DNA from: Dietzia sp. NCCP-2495
Lineage (GTDB): Bacteria > Actinomycetota > Actinomycetes > Mycobacteriales > Mycobacteriaceae
DNA: 64,000 nt
NCBI RefSeq assembly: GCF_026011735.1
Contig: NZ_BRVN01000003.1
Span: forward strand, 124,001 to 188,000
Reading direction: 5' to 3'
Shown here: positions 42,803 to 51,924 of the stretch, in pieces
How positions within the stretch are numbered: the first letter of the stretch is position 1
Layout: every line of letters starts with the position of its first letter
Translations under genes and position numbers: made by a program
Notes under the pieces: generated by a model
What the model was told of the DNA's origin: nothing
The model's database searches: none
The model's input: the letters and a program-made list of their open reading frames with translations, nothing else

Positions 42803-42808
42803 TATCGT
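42803..42808 (+). promoter_or_regulatory. -10 element TATCGT, leaderless
   Basis: Perfect TAnnnT, 7 nt before GTG 42816. It supports this start over the in-frame GTG 42888. Confidence 0.55.
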
Positions 42809-42815
42809 CACCGCC

Positions 42816-43706
42816 GTGATCACCGACCCCGTCCATCGCTCGGACGTAAACTGCTCGGACGTACATCGCTCGGCCGTCCTGCGCCACGTGGCCCGCCGCG
42901 CCACGCTAGGCCGGTCGATGAGGCTGCTGCGCTCGTTCCCGCAGGAGCAGTCCGACCCGGACGCGTTCTACTCCGGGCTGGCCCGCGACACCGTCGAGCT
43001 GGTGGCGGACCTGTGGGAGGGCGCAGGCGGCGGGGCCGGCGCAGCTGGCGAGGTTGTCGCTGGCGGTGGGGCCGGAACAGACGGTGTGGTCGGAGCAGAC
43101 GGCGTCGGTCGGCTGCAGGGGCTCACCGTCCTGGACGTGGGCGGCGGTCCGGGCTATTTCTCCGACGCCTATGCCGCGGAGGGTGCCCGGTACGTCTCCG
43201 TGGAGCCGGACGTCGGGGAGATGGCGGCCGCCGGGATCAGCCAGGTCGGCTCGGTCCGGGGCAGCGGGATGGCACTGCCGATCGCCACCGACAGCGTGGA
43301 CATCTGTATCTCCAGCAATGTGGCCGAGCACGTGCCCGAGCCCTGGACGATGGCCGAGGAGATGTGCCGGGTCACGAGGCCGGGCGGTGTCGTCGTCGTC
43401 TCCTACACGCTCTGGTACGGACCCTTCGGCGGCCACGAGATGGGCCTGACCCACTACCTCGGCGGGGACCGCGCGCGGCGGATGTACGAGCGCAGACACG
43501 GACACCCACCGAAGAACTACTACGGCGAGTCCCTGTTCGAGGTGGGCTGCGCCGAGGGCCTGGAGTGGGCGCGGTCGACGCGCTCGGCCGACCTGCTGGC
43601 CGCGTTCCCGCGCTACCACCCGCGCTGGGCGTGGTGGCTCGTGCGCGTGCCCGGCATCCGCGAGGTGATGGTGTCCAACCTGGTGCTGGTCCTGCGATCG
43701 CGCTGA
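42816..43706 (+). CDS. SAM-dependent methyltransferase (Rv0224c-like)
   Basis: 296 residues. Class I methyltransferase: LTVLDVGGGPGYFSDAYAAEG (SAM loop), VSVEPD, SGMALPIATDSVDICISSNVAEHVPEPW. The C-terminal GPFGGHEMGLTHYLGG and FPRYHPRWAWWLVRVPGIREVMVSNLVLVL are close to my recollection of Rv0224c. That family's conserved start is near ARRATLGRS, so the first ~25 residues, made by a 15-bp triple repeat (HRSDV-NCSDV-HRSAV), are an addition or a mis-called leader. Substrate unknown, probably an envelope glycolipid. Confidence 0.85.
   Translation: MITDPVHRSDVNCSDVHRSAVLRHVARRATLGRSMRLLRSFPQEQSDPDAFYSGLARDTVELVADLWEGAGGGAGAAGEVVAGGGAGTDGVVGADGVGRLQGLTVLDVGGGPGYFSDAYAAEGARYVSVEPDVGEMAAAGISQVGSVRGSGMALPIATDSVDICISSNVAEHVPEPWTMAEEMCRVTRPGGVVVVSYTLWYGPFGGHEMGLTHYLGGDRARRMYERRHGHPPKNYYGESLFEVGCAEGLEWARSTRSADLLAAFPRYHPRWAWWLVRVPGIREVMVSNLVLVLRSR
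42834..42878 (+). repeat. 3 x 15-bp tandem repeat at the methyltransferase 5' end
   Basis: Units at 42834, 42849 and 42864, all of the form (cat/aac)-yrctcgg-(a/c)cgt-n. They keep the reading frame. Confidence 0.85.
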
Positions 43707-43800
43707 GCCGCCGAGCCGGCGAACACGGACCCCCGGGGCGCCCGACACTGGTCTACAGTGGCCTGGAACACGTTCCTATTTTACTTCCTCGGAGGTCACC

Positions 43801-45273
43801 GTGGTCGTCGTCCATGACAAGCTCTTCTCCGGCACACGCTGGGCAGATCCCATCACCACCGGTGTCCTCGAGGTCACCTCGCCGGCCACACGAGCCGTGG
43901 TGGGGCGCGTCGCGGAGACCACCACCGAGGACCTCGACGAGATGGTCAGCCAGGCCCGCGACTCAGTCGAATCCGGCATCTGGAGCAACACGCCGCCCGC
44001 CGAGCGCGGCGCCCTGCTCGGCCGCGTCGCCGACATGCTCGAGGAGCGCCAGGCCGAGGTGTGCCAGATCCTCTCCGACGAGATGGGCACCCCCGCCTCC
44101 ACCGCCGCGATGATCCAGGTGACGCCGACGCTCGGCGTCCTGCGCTACTACTCGCGTCTGGCCGCGGACTTCCCGTGGAGCGAGGTCCGACAGGGCGACT
44201 TCGGTGCGTCCGTCGTGACCCGGCAGCCGGTCGGCGTGGTGGCCGCCATCACCGCCTGGAACGTCCCGCTCTACCTCAACGCCGCCAAGCTCGGCCCGGC
44301 ACTGCTGTCCGGCAGCTCGGTCGTGCTCAAGCCGTCCTCCGCCACCCCGCTGTCCGCGCTGTGGCTCGCCGAGCTGTTCCGCGCGGCCGGCCTGCCCGAG
44401 GGGGTGCTCTCCGTCGTGACCGGCCCCAGCTCCGTGGGCGACCACCTCGTGTCCCACCCGGAGGTCGACAAGATCTCCTTCACCGGCTCGACCGGCGTCG
44501 GCAAGCACATCGCCAAGATCGCCGCCGAGAACCTCACCCGGTGCTCGCTCGAACTCGGCGGAAAGAGCGCCGCGATCGTGCTCGAGGACGCCGACCTGGC
44601 CTCGGCCGCCGGCACCATGGTGTTCTCCGCCCTGATGAACTCGGGCCAGGCCTGCGTCTCCCAGAACCGCATCCTCGCGCCGCGCTCCCGCTACGACGAG
44701 GTGGTCGACGCACTGGTCGAGAACGTCGCGCTCATGCCCGTCGGCGACCCGGCCGACGAGGGCACCGTCTTCGGCCCGCTCGCCAACCACAAGCAGCAGG
44801 CCAGCGTGAAGGGCTACATCGCGAAGGGCCTCGAGGAGGGCGCGACCCTCGCCTACGGCGGCGGTGAGGTCGAGGGCCTGCCCGCCGAGGTGGCCGACGG
44901 CGCCTTCGTCCAGCCGACGGTCTTCCGCGACGTCGACAACTCGATGACCATCGCCCAGGAGGAGATCTTCGGGCCGGTCATCCAGGTGATCCCCTACGAC
45001 ACGGTCGACGAGGCCGTGCAGATCGCCAACGACTCCGAGTTCGGCCTCGCCGGCGCCGTCTACTCCGCCGACCCGGACGCCGCGCTCGCCGTGGCCCAGC
45101 GGGTCCGCACCGGCACGATGGGCATCAACTGGTACGCCTTCGATCCGACCGCTCCGTTCGGCGGCTTCAAGAACTCCGGTATCGGTCGCGAGAACGGACC
45201 CGAGGGGCTGGACGCGTACTGCGAGCTGCAGAGCGTGCTCATGCCGTTCGGCTGGGAGCCCACCGAGGGCTGA
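43801..45273 (+). CDS. aldehyde dehydrogenase (Rv0223c-like)
   Basis: 490 residues. NAD(P)-dependent oxidation of an aldehyde. Motifs: ITAWNVPLYLNAAKLGPALLSG, FTGSTGVGKHIAK (cofactor glycine), SLELGGKSA (general base Glu near 259), SGQACVSQNR (catalytic Cys near 284), QEEIFGPV. GTG 43801 has a CGGAGG site 5 nt upstream. It follows the methyltransferase gene as Rv0223c follows Rv0224c. Substrate not readable. The next gene on the opposite strand ends at the very next base. Confidence 0.9.
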   Translation: MVVVHDKLFSGTRWADPITTGVLEVTSPATRAVVGRVAETTTEDLDEMVSQARDSVESGIWSNTPPAERGALLGRVADMLEERQAEVCQILSDEMGTPASTAAMIQVTPTLGVLRYYSRLAADFPWSEVRQGDFGASVVTRQPVGVVAAITAWNVPLYLNAAKLGPALLSGSSVVLKPSSATPLSALWLAELFRAAGLPEGVLSVVTGPSSVGDHLVSHPEVDKISFTGSTGVGKHIAKIAAENLTRCSLELGGKSAAIVLEDADLASAAGTMVFSALMNSGQACVSQNRILAPRSRYDEVVDALVENVALMPVGDPADEGTVFGPLANHKQQASVKGYIAKGLEEGATLAYGGGEVEGLPAEVADGAFVQPTVFRDVDNSMTIAQEEIFGPVIQVIPYDTVDEAVQIANDSEFGLAGAVYSADPDAALAVAQRVRTGTMGINWYAFDPTAPFGGFKNSGIGRENGPEGLDAYCELQSVLMPFGWEPTEG

Positions 45274-45744
45274 TCAGCGCGTGGCCAACACGAGCCGCTG
45301 GAGGTCGCGGCCCACGATCACCTCGCCGTCGTACCCGTCCTGGGCCCAGGCCTTCCACTTCGCCTCGTCGATCACGCCGGTGTGGTCACCCAGGTGTGAG
45401 AGCACGAGGCGCGTGGCGCCTGCCTTCTGCGCGATCTTCCCCACCTCCTGGACCTCCACGTGGGACTCCAGGTTGTGGGCGACAAACGCCGGAGGAAGGC
45501 CGGAGCCTTCGACGTTGATCGCCTTGTGGACGAGCGTGTCAGTGCCGGCGGCCAGGCGGTCCAGGTTCTCGCTGAGGCGGGTGTCGCCCGAGAACGTGAC
45601 CGAGCCGTAGTCGGTGTCGAAGCGGAACGCGAACGACGGATACACGGGCCCGTGAGGGACGAGAGTCGCCGTGACGGGGCCGGGGATCTGAGGGCATGAG
45701 AGCACCTTCTCGGGGGAGGGGGTAGTGCACGTGACGCGACCCAT
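45274..45744 (-). pseudogene. C-terminal fragment of a metallo-beta-lactamase-fold hydrolase
   Basis: 156 residues from ATG 45744. It matches only the C-terminal half of MBL-fold hydrolases of the RNase Z/arylsulfatase-like type: FRFDTDYGSVTFSGDTRLSENL, AHNLESHVEVQEVGKIAQKAGATRLVLSHLGDH. The N-terminal HxHxDH zinc motif and first beta sheet are absent, and the open frame upstream contains nothing like them. Full proteins have ~300 residues. Just upstream is an AT-rich dyad (45758-45771). Probably a decayed remnant; a separate function cannot be excluded. Confidence 0.65.
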
Positions 45745-45865
45745 CCGCACGAGAATATTAAAGAACTTTAAAGAGGAACTCCGGGAGTGGTTGTGAGGCT
45801 GCAGGTATGACGAACGTCCGGTGGCGGGTGACGCGCTCCGGTGGCAGCCGGCCCCTCTCACGGGG

Positions 45866-46528
45866 TCATTCGACCCGGTAGCCGACCCCCCGGACGGTCT
45901 GCACCTTGTTCTCGCCGATCTTGCGGCGCAGCGAACGGATGTAGACGTTGACGATGTTCGAGCCGGGATCAAAATCCATGCCCCAGACGCTCTCGAGGAG
46001 CTGCTCGCGGCTGATGGTCTCACCCTTGTGGCGCAGCAGCATCTCGAGGAGCGAGTACTCGCGGTTGGTGAGTTCCTGGATTCGTCCGTCGACCTCGACG
46101 CGACGGGTCCGGATGTCCAGACGCATGCCCCCGTGCTCGAGGATGCCCGGCCCGTCCGCGTTCTCGTGCTCACGCAGGCGCAGGCGGATGCGGGCCAGCA
46201 GCTCCGGGACGCGGAACGGCTTGACCATGTAGTCGTTCGCGCCGGAATCCAGCCCCTCGACCGTGTTGGAGACGCTGTCCCGCGCGGTGAGGATGATGAC
46301 CGGGGCGGTGAATCCGTGCGACCGCGCCTCACGGAGCAGGGACAGTCCATCCGTGTCGGGAAGCCCGATGTCCAGGAGCATGAGGTCGATATCGGAGATC
46401 GTCGACAGGATCGCCTGCGCGCTCTCCCCGTCGACGGCCTCCAGCGCCGTGTACTCCGCGCCGCCGAGTGCCTTGACCAGGACGGAGCGAATGAGGTCAT
46501 CGTCCTCGACGACCAGGATGTTCGTCAT
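45866..46528 (-). CDS. OmpR-family response regulator
   Basis: 220 residues. Receiver domain with the acidic pocket VVEDDD (8-11), phosphoacceptor Asp53 in LMLLDIGLPD, ILTARD, and the conserved Lys in NDYMVKPF. The C-terminal winged helix shows LTNREYSLLEMLLRHKGETISREQLLESVWG and SNIVNVYIRSLRRKIG. GAAGGAG lies before ATG 46528. It pairs with the histidine kinase upstream on the same strand (111-bp gap containing a 16-bp palindrome). Targets unknown; the secreted protein at the head of the cluster is a likely one. Confidence 0.9.
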   Translation of the reverse strand: MTNILVVEDDDLIRSVLVKALGGAEYTALEAVDGESAQAILSTISDIDLMLLDIGLPDTDGLSLLREARSHGFTAPVIILTARDSVSNTVEGLDSGANDYMVKPFRVPELLARIRLRLREHENADGPGILEHGGMRLDIRTRRVEVDGRIQELTNREYSLLEMLLRHKGETISREQLLESVWGMDFDPGSNIVNVYIRSLRRKIGENKVQTVRGVGYRVE

Positions 46529-46599
46529 GCAGCTCTCCTTCTCCGAGTTCGGAGTATCGCACGGTGGGGACCGGACAGGTCATTCCACCGTGATCGTGT

Positions 46600-46615
46600 C
46601 TCCCCGATCGGGGAG
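46600..46615. promoter_or_regulatory. 16-bp perfect palindrome between kinase and regulator genes
   Basis: ctccccgatcggggag has no loop, so it is a better candidate for a dimeric DNA-binding site than for a terminator. It lies 72 bp upstream of the regulator start. Confidence 0.4.
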
Positions 46616-46639
46616 GAAAAGACCGGTTATCGGAAGCAA

Positions 46640-48205
46640 TTAATCATCGTCGACCACGCCCGGCGAGGAAAGTGGCGCAGGTCCCTCGCTCTCGGTGTCC
46701 CCGTTGAGGAATGGGATGACCATGCAGAAGGCGGCGCCGCCCTGTCTCGAATTGAACGCGAAAGCCCGACCGCCGTGGGCGCGGGCGATCGTCGACACGA
46801 TGGCCAGCCCCAGTCCGGTGCCCCCGCGTCCGTCGCGGAGCTGACCTCGTGCGGTGTGGAACCGTTCGAAGATGCTCTCCTCCTCGCCGGGCGGGATCCC
46901 CGCACCGCTGTCCCGCACCCACCAGAGCAGTCTCCGATTCGACCGGTCGGCCTCGGCGGCGGCCGGAACCGTGGCCGCGACGACGTCTGGGTTGATCGTG
47001 GGGTCCCCCGGCTGGAGTATCCGGCACCCGATCTCGATGAGATCGCCCGGCTTGGTGAAACGAACAGCGTTGGAGCAGAACTGCATGAGCGCCTGGGTGA
47101 TCCGGTGCGGATCGAGGACGGCCGTTCCCTCGGCATACGGGAGGACATTCCAGTTGCGATCCGCGAGTACCTCGACCTTGGCCTCGATGTTGAGGATGAG
47201 TTCGGAGACCTCCGTGGGCTCCGTGACGAGGAAATCGGGCCGGTCAGCACGGGCGAGGGTGAGCAGGTCCTCGACGATCCGGGTCATCCGCGACAGCTCG
47301 TCCTGGATGACGAGTGTCGTCGCCGCCCGCCCCTCGGCGTCCTCGGGCATGAGGTCGAGATTTCCCTGCACGACGGTGAGCGGCGTGCGGAGCTCGTGTC
47401 CGGCATCGTCCAGGAACTCCCGTTGGGTGCGGTAGGCCTCGTCGACGCGCTCGAGCATCTCGTTGACGGTGTTGGCGAGGGAGATGATCTCGTCCGGTCC
47501 GTCCGCCGGCACGCGTCGAGACAGATGCGCAGCGGAGATGGTCGCGGCGGCCTCGCGGATCCGGCGGACCGGCACGATCATGCGGCCGGCGATCCACCAT
47601 GCGAGGAACGCGCTGAGGACCATGCCGGCAGCGCTCGCGAGGATGAGCGACTCGGCAACGCGACGGGTCTCGGCGGACGTGTCGATGACGTTGACGGCGA
47701 CGACGAGGTTCACCGGCCCCGCGGGACTCTCCACGGTCGTCTTCCGCCACGCCACCTCGTCGTTGACCGTGCCGGACTCCCCGGAGTCGCTCAGTCCGAT
47801 CCTCTGGATCTGCGACCGGGTGGCTGGCGGGAAGAGGCGGTCTTCCGACGGGCCGAACCGCGACAGCGTGAACTGGGTTCCGGACTCGCTGGCGGTGCCG
47901 ATGAGGAGGAGCTCAGCCGACGGATACTGCTGGGCGAGGTACGCGCGCAGGAGTTGCTCGACGGTGGGGTCCTCGGTCTCGAACGAGGGCAGGATGCCGG
48001 CCGTCATGAAGGTGGTGAAATCGGCGGCTTCGCGGTTGAGGCGGGTGTCGATGTTCCGCTCGGCGCTCAGGGTCAGCAACTGGCTGGTGAGAACGATCAT
48101 CGCCGCGAAGACCGCAGCGGTGATGAAGGTGATCCCCACGGTGATCCGCAGGCGCGCCGAGTTCCACCAACGAATCGGGGTGGGCGTCGTCTTGTCGCGA
48201 CTCAC
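46640..48205 (-). CDS. sensor histidine kinase
   Basis: 521 residues. Helix 1 (about 18-45), an extracytoplasmic sensor region of ~140 residues, helix 2 (about 185-207), HAMP (VPVRRIREAAATIS), then the H-box FLDDAGHELRTPLTVVQGNL (His270) and an ATPase domain with N (CSNAVRFT), G1 (VRDSGAGIPP), F (IFERFH) and G2 (GGTGLGLAIV) boxes. The GTG start overlaps the stop of the secreted-protein gene by 4 nt (GTGA), so the two are translated together. Confidence 0.9.
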   Translation of the reverse strand: MSRDKTTPTPIRWWNSARLRITVGITFITAAVFAAMIVLTSQLLTLSAERNIDTRLNREAADFTTFMTAGILPSFETEDPTVEQLLRAYLAQQYPSAELLLIGTASESGTQFTLSRFGPSEDRLFPPATRSQIQRIGLSDSGESGTVNDEVAWRKTTVESPAGPVNLVVAVNVIDTSAETRRVAESLILASAAGMVLSAFLAWWIAGRMIVPVRRIREAAATISAAHLSRRVPADGPDEIISLANTVNEMLERVDEAYRTQREFLDDAGHELRTPLTVVQGNLDLMPEDAEGRAATTLVIQDELSRMTRIVEDLLTLARADRPDFLVTEPTEVSELILNIEAKVEVLADRNWNVLPYAEGTAVLDPHRITQALMQFCSNAVRFTKPGDLIEIGCRILQPGDPTINPDVVAATVPAAAEADRSNRRLLWWVRDSGAGIPPGEEESIFERFHTARGQLRDGRGGTGLGLAIVSTIARAHGGRAFAFNSRQGGAAFCMVIPFLNGDTESEGPAPLSSPGVVDDD

Positions 48206-49317
48206 CTCTCGGCCGGGAGCCCGATGCCGGAGTCGGCCGGGTCGACGGCTGACTCGACCTCTGGGGCCGTCACGACGAGCGCGGGCACCTCTGTGTCTGA
48301 GTCTGTGGACGGGGCCGCGTCCGTGGGTGCGTCGGCATTCGTGTCACCGGTACCCTGGCCAACTGCAGCGGTGTCGGTCTGCGGCGCGGCATACCGCGTC
48401 ATGTCCGGGGCGTCGCCGGCAGCGCCCGCCGTGCCGTCAGGAGCGGTGGTCTTCGTGATGGTGGCAGGGCTCTCGGTCGGCACGGTCACCGTCGCGGCGG
48501 GAGGAGGTGAGCCCGGGACTCCGGCATGGATCTGCGGGCCGGCCATCTGGATTTTCCCGTTGCCGGTGTCGACAAGTCCCCGGACGCCGTCGACTGCCCG
48601 TCCGGAGGCATTGGCCTTGCCGGTGTTGCTGCCGTTGCCCTTGCCGTTGTTGCCGTTGTTGCCACTGTTGTTGTCCGCGGCGTGCGGCGGCGGTCCCGGG
48701 ACCCCTGCGTGCGGTGGGGGGACCTGTTCGCCTGCGTGCGGCGGCGGTCCCTGTTCGCCTGCGTGAGGCGGAGGGCTGCCCGCGGCCTGGGAGGGGAGGT
48801 CCGGGCGACCGGGGTCGGGAGCATCCATGTCGTCAACCGCTGCCGATGACACTCGATCCTGCTCGTTGTTCGGAACATTGACCAGAGGCGGGCGGGGGGC
48901 GTTCGCGGGGGATAGTCTGGCGGGTGACGGGTTCGGCCCCGGGAGCAACGAGGTGAGGGGTGCCCAACCGCTGTTGTCACCGATCTCCTGTCGGGGGAGG
49001 GGTGAGAGATCCATCGCGGCCGCCGGCAGCAGGGGCAGCAGCGCGGGGATGAGTGCGGATACCACGACGTTGCCGTGGCCCTCCATGACCGTCAGGTGCG
49101 GGCGCAGACCGTCGATCGCGGTGCCGGTCTGGCCCTCCATCGCCACGTCGCTGGATTCGAAACCGGCGTCCGTGGCATCTCCCGCCGTCGTGGGCAGAGA
49201 TTCTCCGGCGGAGTTGTTGAACAGGGGCAGGCGTTCGAGGTCGCCTGAGAGAGCGACGATCCCGAGTCCGCCGAGGACAACTGGTATCGCTGCTATTGCG
49301 ACGGTGACGGACCGCAT
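48202..49317 (-). CDS. secreted proline-rich repeat protein coupled to the two-component system
   Basis: 371 residues from ATG 49317 (GGAGGAAGGGGG upstream). A signal peptide (about 1-28) precedes a disordered-looking chain. A central block has four copies of PPPHAG or PPPHAA (about residues 179-212), then an Asn/Gly stretch (NNSGNNGNNGKGNGSN). The rest is rich in Pro, Thr, Ala and Asp. No domain is recognised. The 4-nt overlap with the kinase gene implies a shared role, for example as an envelope ligand, sensor partner or cell-wall-bound target. I know of no named family. Confidence 0.75.
   Translation of the reverse strand: MRSVTVAIAAIPVVLGGLGIVALSGDLERLPLFNNSAGESLPTTAGDATDAGFESSDVAMEGQTGTAIDGLRPHLTVMEGHGNVVVSALIPALLPLLPAAAMDLSPLPRQEIGDNSGWAPLTSLLPGPNPSPARLSPANAPRPPLVNVPNNEQDRVSSAAVDDMDAPDPGRPDLPSQAAGSPPPHAGEQGPPPHAGEQVPPPHAGVPGPPPHAADNNSGNNGNNGKGNGSNTGKANASGRAVDGVRGLVDTGNGKIQMAGPQIHAGVPGSPPPAATVTVPTESPATITKTTAPDGTAGAAGDAPDMTRYAAPQTDTAAVGQGTGDTNADAPTDAAPSTDSDTEVPALVVTAPEVESAVDPADSGIGLPAER
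48678..48783 (-). repeat. four-copy PPPHAG-coding repeat
   Basis: Imperfect 24-27 bp units encode PPPHAGEQG, PPPHAGEQV, PPPHAGVPG and PPPHAADNN. A fifth, HAGVPGSPPP, lies further downstream. Confidence 0.85.
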
Positions 49318-49509
49318 CTGCCCCCTTCCTCCGGTTTGAAGACAGGTCAACTAGCTACTATCGCACGACCGGGTCCGCGATGGTTGATCCTGAACACATT
49401 CTAATAGTTGCGACTTCGGTGTGTCGACGGTGATTTTTGGTACCGCAGTACGGGAGTGACCAGGGTAGCCGGGTGGGGCAGTTTATCTGTCCGTGGACAC
49501 AGGGGGCCC

Positions 49510-49559
49510 GACAGCAGTGGGCGGGCCCCACCTCGCGGTGTGGCCCGCCCACTGCTGTC
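49510..49559 (-). terminator. strong terminator after pckA
   Basis: Perfect 18-bp stem gacagcagtgggcgggcc / ggcccgcccactgctgtc, extended by 3 bp across a mismatch; 12 bp beyond the pckA stop codon. One of the strongest hairpins in the window. Confidence 0.85.
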
Positions 49560-49571
49560 GGGGCTGTCGGA

Positions 49572-51398
49572 TCAGCCCAGGCGCTCCTTGAGCGCGGCGA
49601 ACTCGGCGTGCACCTCGGCCGGGACCTTGGGGCCACAGAACTCGAGCCACTCCGTGATGAGCGGCAGTTCGCGGCGCCATTCCTCGGGGTCGACGGCCAG
49701 TGCGGCCTCGACGTCCTCGAGCGGGGTGTCCAGGCCGGTCATGTCGATGTCGGCCGCGCGGGCGGTGATGCCCGCCGCGGTCTTGTCGCCCTCGACGCGA
49801 CCCTCGATGCGGTCGACGATCCACTTGAGCACGCGGCTGTTCTCGCCGAATCCGGGCCAGACGAACCGGCCGTCGTCGCCCTTGCGGAACCAGTTGACCA
49901 GGAAGATCTTGGGCATCTTGTCGCCGCCACGAGCGCCCATATCGACCCAGTGCTGGAAGTAGTCACCGACGTTGTAGCCGAGGAACGGCAGCATGGCCAT
50001 CGGGTCGCGGCGCACGGCGCCGACCTGGCCCTCGGCGGCGGCGGTCTGTCCGGAGGACAGGGTCGCACCGATGTAGACGCCGTGGTTCCACGAGTAGGCC
50101 TCGCTCACCAGCGGGACGGTGTCGGCGCGGCGGCCGCCGAAGAGGATCGCCGAGATCGGCACGCCCTCGGGCGAGTTGAACTCGGGCGCGGCGACGGGGC
50201 ACTGTTCGATCGGCACGCAGTAGCGCGAGTTGGGGTGCGCGGCGTTGCCGGCCTTGCCGTCGCCCTCCGGGGTCCACTCGTTGCCGAGCCAGTCGATGAG
50301 GTGGTCCGGGGTGCCCTCGAGGCCCTCCCACCACACATCGCCGTCGTCGGTCAGGGCGACGTTGGTGTAGATCGCGTTGCCCGGTTCCAGCGTCTTCATG
50401 GCGTTGGGGTTGGACGAGTAGTTGGTCCCCGGGGCCACGCCGAAGAAGCCGAACTCGGGGTTGACCGCGTACAGGCGGCCGTCGGCGCCGAAGCGCATCC
50501 ACGCGATGTCGTCGCCCACCACCTCGGCCGTCCAGCCCCCGATCGTCGGCTGGATCATCGCGAGGTTGGTCTTGCCGCACGCCGAGGGGAACGCTCCGGC
50601 GATGTAATACGCCTTGTCCTCGGGCGAGGTGAGCTTGAGGATGAGCATGTGCTCGGCCATCCAGCCCTCGTCGTGGGCCATGGCGGAGGCGATGCGCAGG
50701 GCGAAGCACTTCTTGCCGAGCAGGGCGTTGCCGCCGTAGCCGGAGCCGAACGACCAGATCTCTCGGCTCTCCGGGAAGTGGGTGATGTACTTCTCCTCGT
50801 TGCACGGCCAGGCGACGTCCTCCTCGCCCTCGGCGAGCGGCGCACCCACGGTGTGCAGGCCCTTGACGTACGCGCCGTTCGAGCCGATCTTGTCCATCGC
50901 GGCCTGGCCCATGCGCGTCATGATCCGCATGGACACCACGACGTACGCGGAGTCGGTGAGCTCGATACCGAGCTTGGGGTCCTCGGCGTCCAGCGGGCCC
51001 ATGCAGTAGGGCACGACATACATGGTGCGCCCGCGCATGCTGCCGCGGAACAGTTCGGTCATGTGGGCGCGCATCTCGGACGGGGCGCGCCAGTTGTTGG
51101 TCGGGCCGGCATCCTCTTCCTTCTCCGAGCAGATGAACGTCCGCGACTCGACGCGGGCGACGTCCTTCGGGTCGGACTGTGCGAGGAACGAGTTCGGCTT
51201 ATTCGACTCGTTCAGCTTGACGAAGGTGCCCCCGTCCACGAGCAGGGAGGTGAGACGATTCCACTCTTCGTCGGAGCCGTCGGCAAAGACGACCCGGTCC
51301 GGCTGGGTCAGTTCGGCCACCTCGCTGATCCACGCGAGCATCTCCGCGTGATCTGTCGGTGCCTGCCCATCGAGGCCGGGAATGGTGGTGCTGGTCAT
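49572..51398 (-). CDS. pckA: phosphoenolpyruvate carboxykinase (GTP)
   Basis: 608 residues. Converts oxaloacetate and GTP to PEP, CO2 and GDP in gluconeogenesis. Motifs: the kinase P-loop [15 protein letters not shown] near 267-281 with the reactive Cys, [27 protein letters not shown], and [24 protein letters not shown]. Length is typical for the GTP type and unlike the ~540-residue ATP type. ATG 51398 has a GAGGAG site; upstream in-frame codons to 51506 are not supported. Counterpart of M. tuberculosis Rv0211. Monocistronic, ended by a strong terminator. Confidence 0.95.
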   Translation of the reverse strand: MTSTTIPGLDGQAPTDHAEMLAWISEVAELTQPDRVVFADGSDEEWNRLTSLLVDGGTFVKLNESNKPNSFLAQSDPKDVARVESRTFICSEKEEDAGPTNNWRAPSEMRAHMTELFRGSMRGRTMYVVPYCMGPLDAEDPKLGIELTDSAYVVVSMRIMTRMGQAAMDKIGSNGAYVKGLHTVGAPLAEGEEDVAWPCNEEKYITHFPESREIWSFGSGYGGNALLGKKCFALRIASAMAHDEGWMAEHMLILKLTSPEDKAYYIAGAFPSACGKTNLAMIQPTIGGWTAEVVGDDIAWMRFGADGRLYAVNPEFGFFGVAPGTNYSSNPNAMKTLEPGNAIYTNVALTDDGDVWWEGLEGTPDHLIDWLGNEWTPEGDGKAGNAAHPNSRYCVPIEQCPVAAPEFNSPEGVPISAILFGGRRADTVPLVSEAYSWNHGVYIGATLSSGQTAAAEGQVGAVRRDPMAMLPFLGYNVGDYFQHWVDMGARGGDKMPKIFLVNWFRKGDDGRFVWPGFGENSRVLKWIVDRIEGRVEGDKTAAGITARAADIDMTGLDTPLEDVEAALAVDPEEWRRELPLITEWLEFCGPKVPAEVHAEFAALKERLG

Positions 51399-51510
51399 CT
51401 CTGCTCCTCGCGCGTGGTGCATAGTCTCCTCGACACAGTATCCTCCTCGGTCGTGGCGCGAGTATCCCACTGCCGTGCAGGCGCCAAAATGTGAGGAATC
51501 CCTCAACTAG

Positions 51511-51924
51511 TCAGATCTGGCCATGGTCGATCCGCTCCCACCGCGCGGGCATGGGGGAGTCGCCGGGGGCGTCGGTGCGCGGCTCGTTGGTGAAGCCGCC
51601 GAACGGCAGGCCCTCGGTGGGATTGGCCAGACGCCACGAGTCGTAGGTGCCGTCGAACCGGACGGTGGAGACATGGTCCACGGTGCCGTCACCGTCCGCG
51701 TCCGTATAGACGGTCAGTCCCCGGTCGTCGCCGAGCGTGACCGCCTCCATGAACCCGTCGCCGTCCAGGTCGGCCTCCGGCGCGCCGAGATCGAGCACGT
51801 CCTCGCCGACGGGAACGTGCAACCCCAGCGACGAGGACTCGGCGAGCGGCGCCCCGTCGAGTCCGCAGACGTCCGGTGCCGGGCTGTGGTCGAAGGGGTC
51901 CGATCCGAAAAGGGGGTCGGTCAT
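51511..51924 (-). CDS. DUF6802-type protein with EF-hand-like calcium loops
   Basis: 137 residues. Two Asp-rich loops, ADLDGDGFMEAVTLGDDRG and YTDADGDGTVDHV, look like calcium-binding loops of VCBS/FG-GAP or thrombospondin-3 type. The family name is my best recollection for short actinobacterial proteins of this kind. No signal peptide. ATG 51924 overlaps the stop of the upstream gene (ATGA), making it the third gene of a coupled set. Function unknown. Confidence 0.65.
   Translation of the reverse strand: MTDPLFGSDPFDHSPAPDVCGLDGAPLAESSSLGLHVPVGEDVLDLGAPEADLDGDGFMEAVTLGDDRGLTVYTDADGDGTVDHVSTVRFDGTYDSWRLANPTEGLPFGGFTNEPRTDAPGDSPMPARWERIDHGQI

Noticed and set aside
45866-46500. Extending the MBL-fold fragment upstream through the response regulator to give a 408-residue protein
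   Set aside because: The added sequence is the out-of-frame shadow of a clear response regulator and contains no MBL motifs.
46600-46615. Terminator between kinase and regulator genes
   Set aside because: The palindrome has no loop and no following U-rich tract, so a protein-binding site is the more economical reading.
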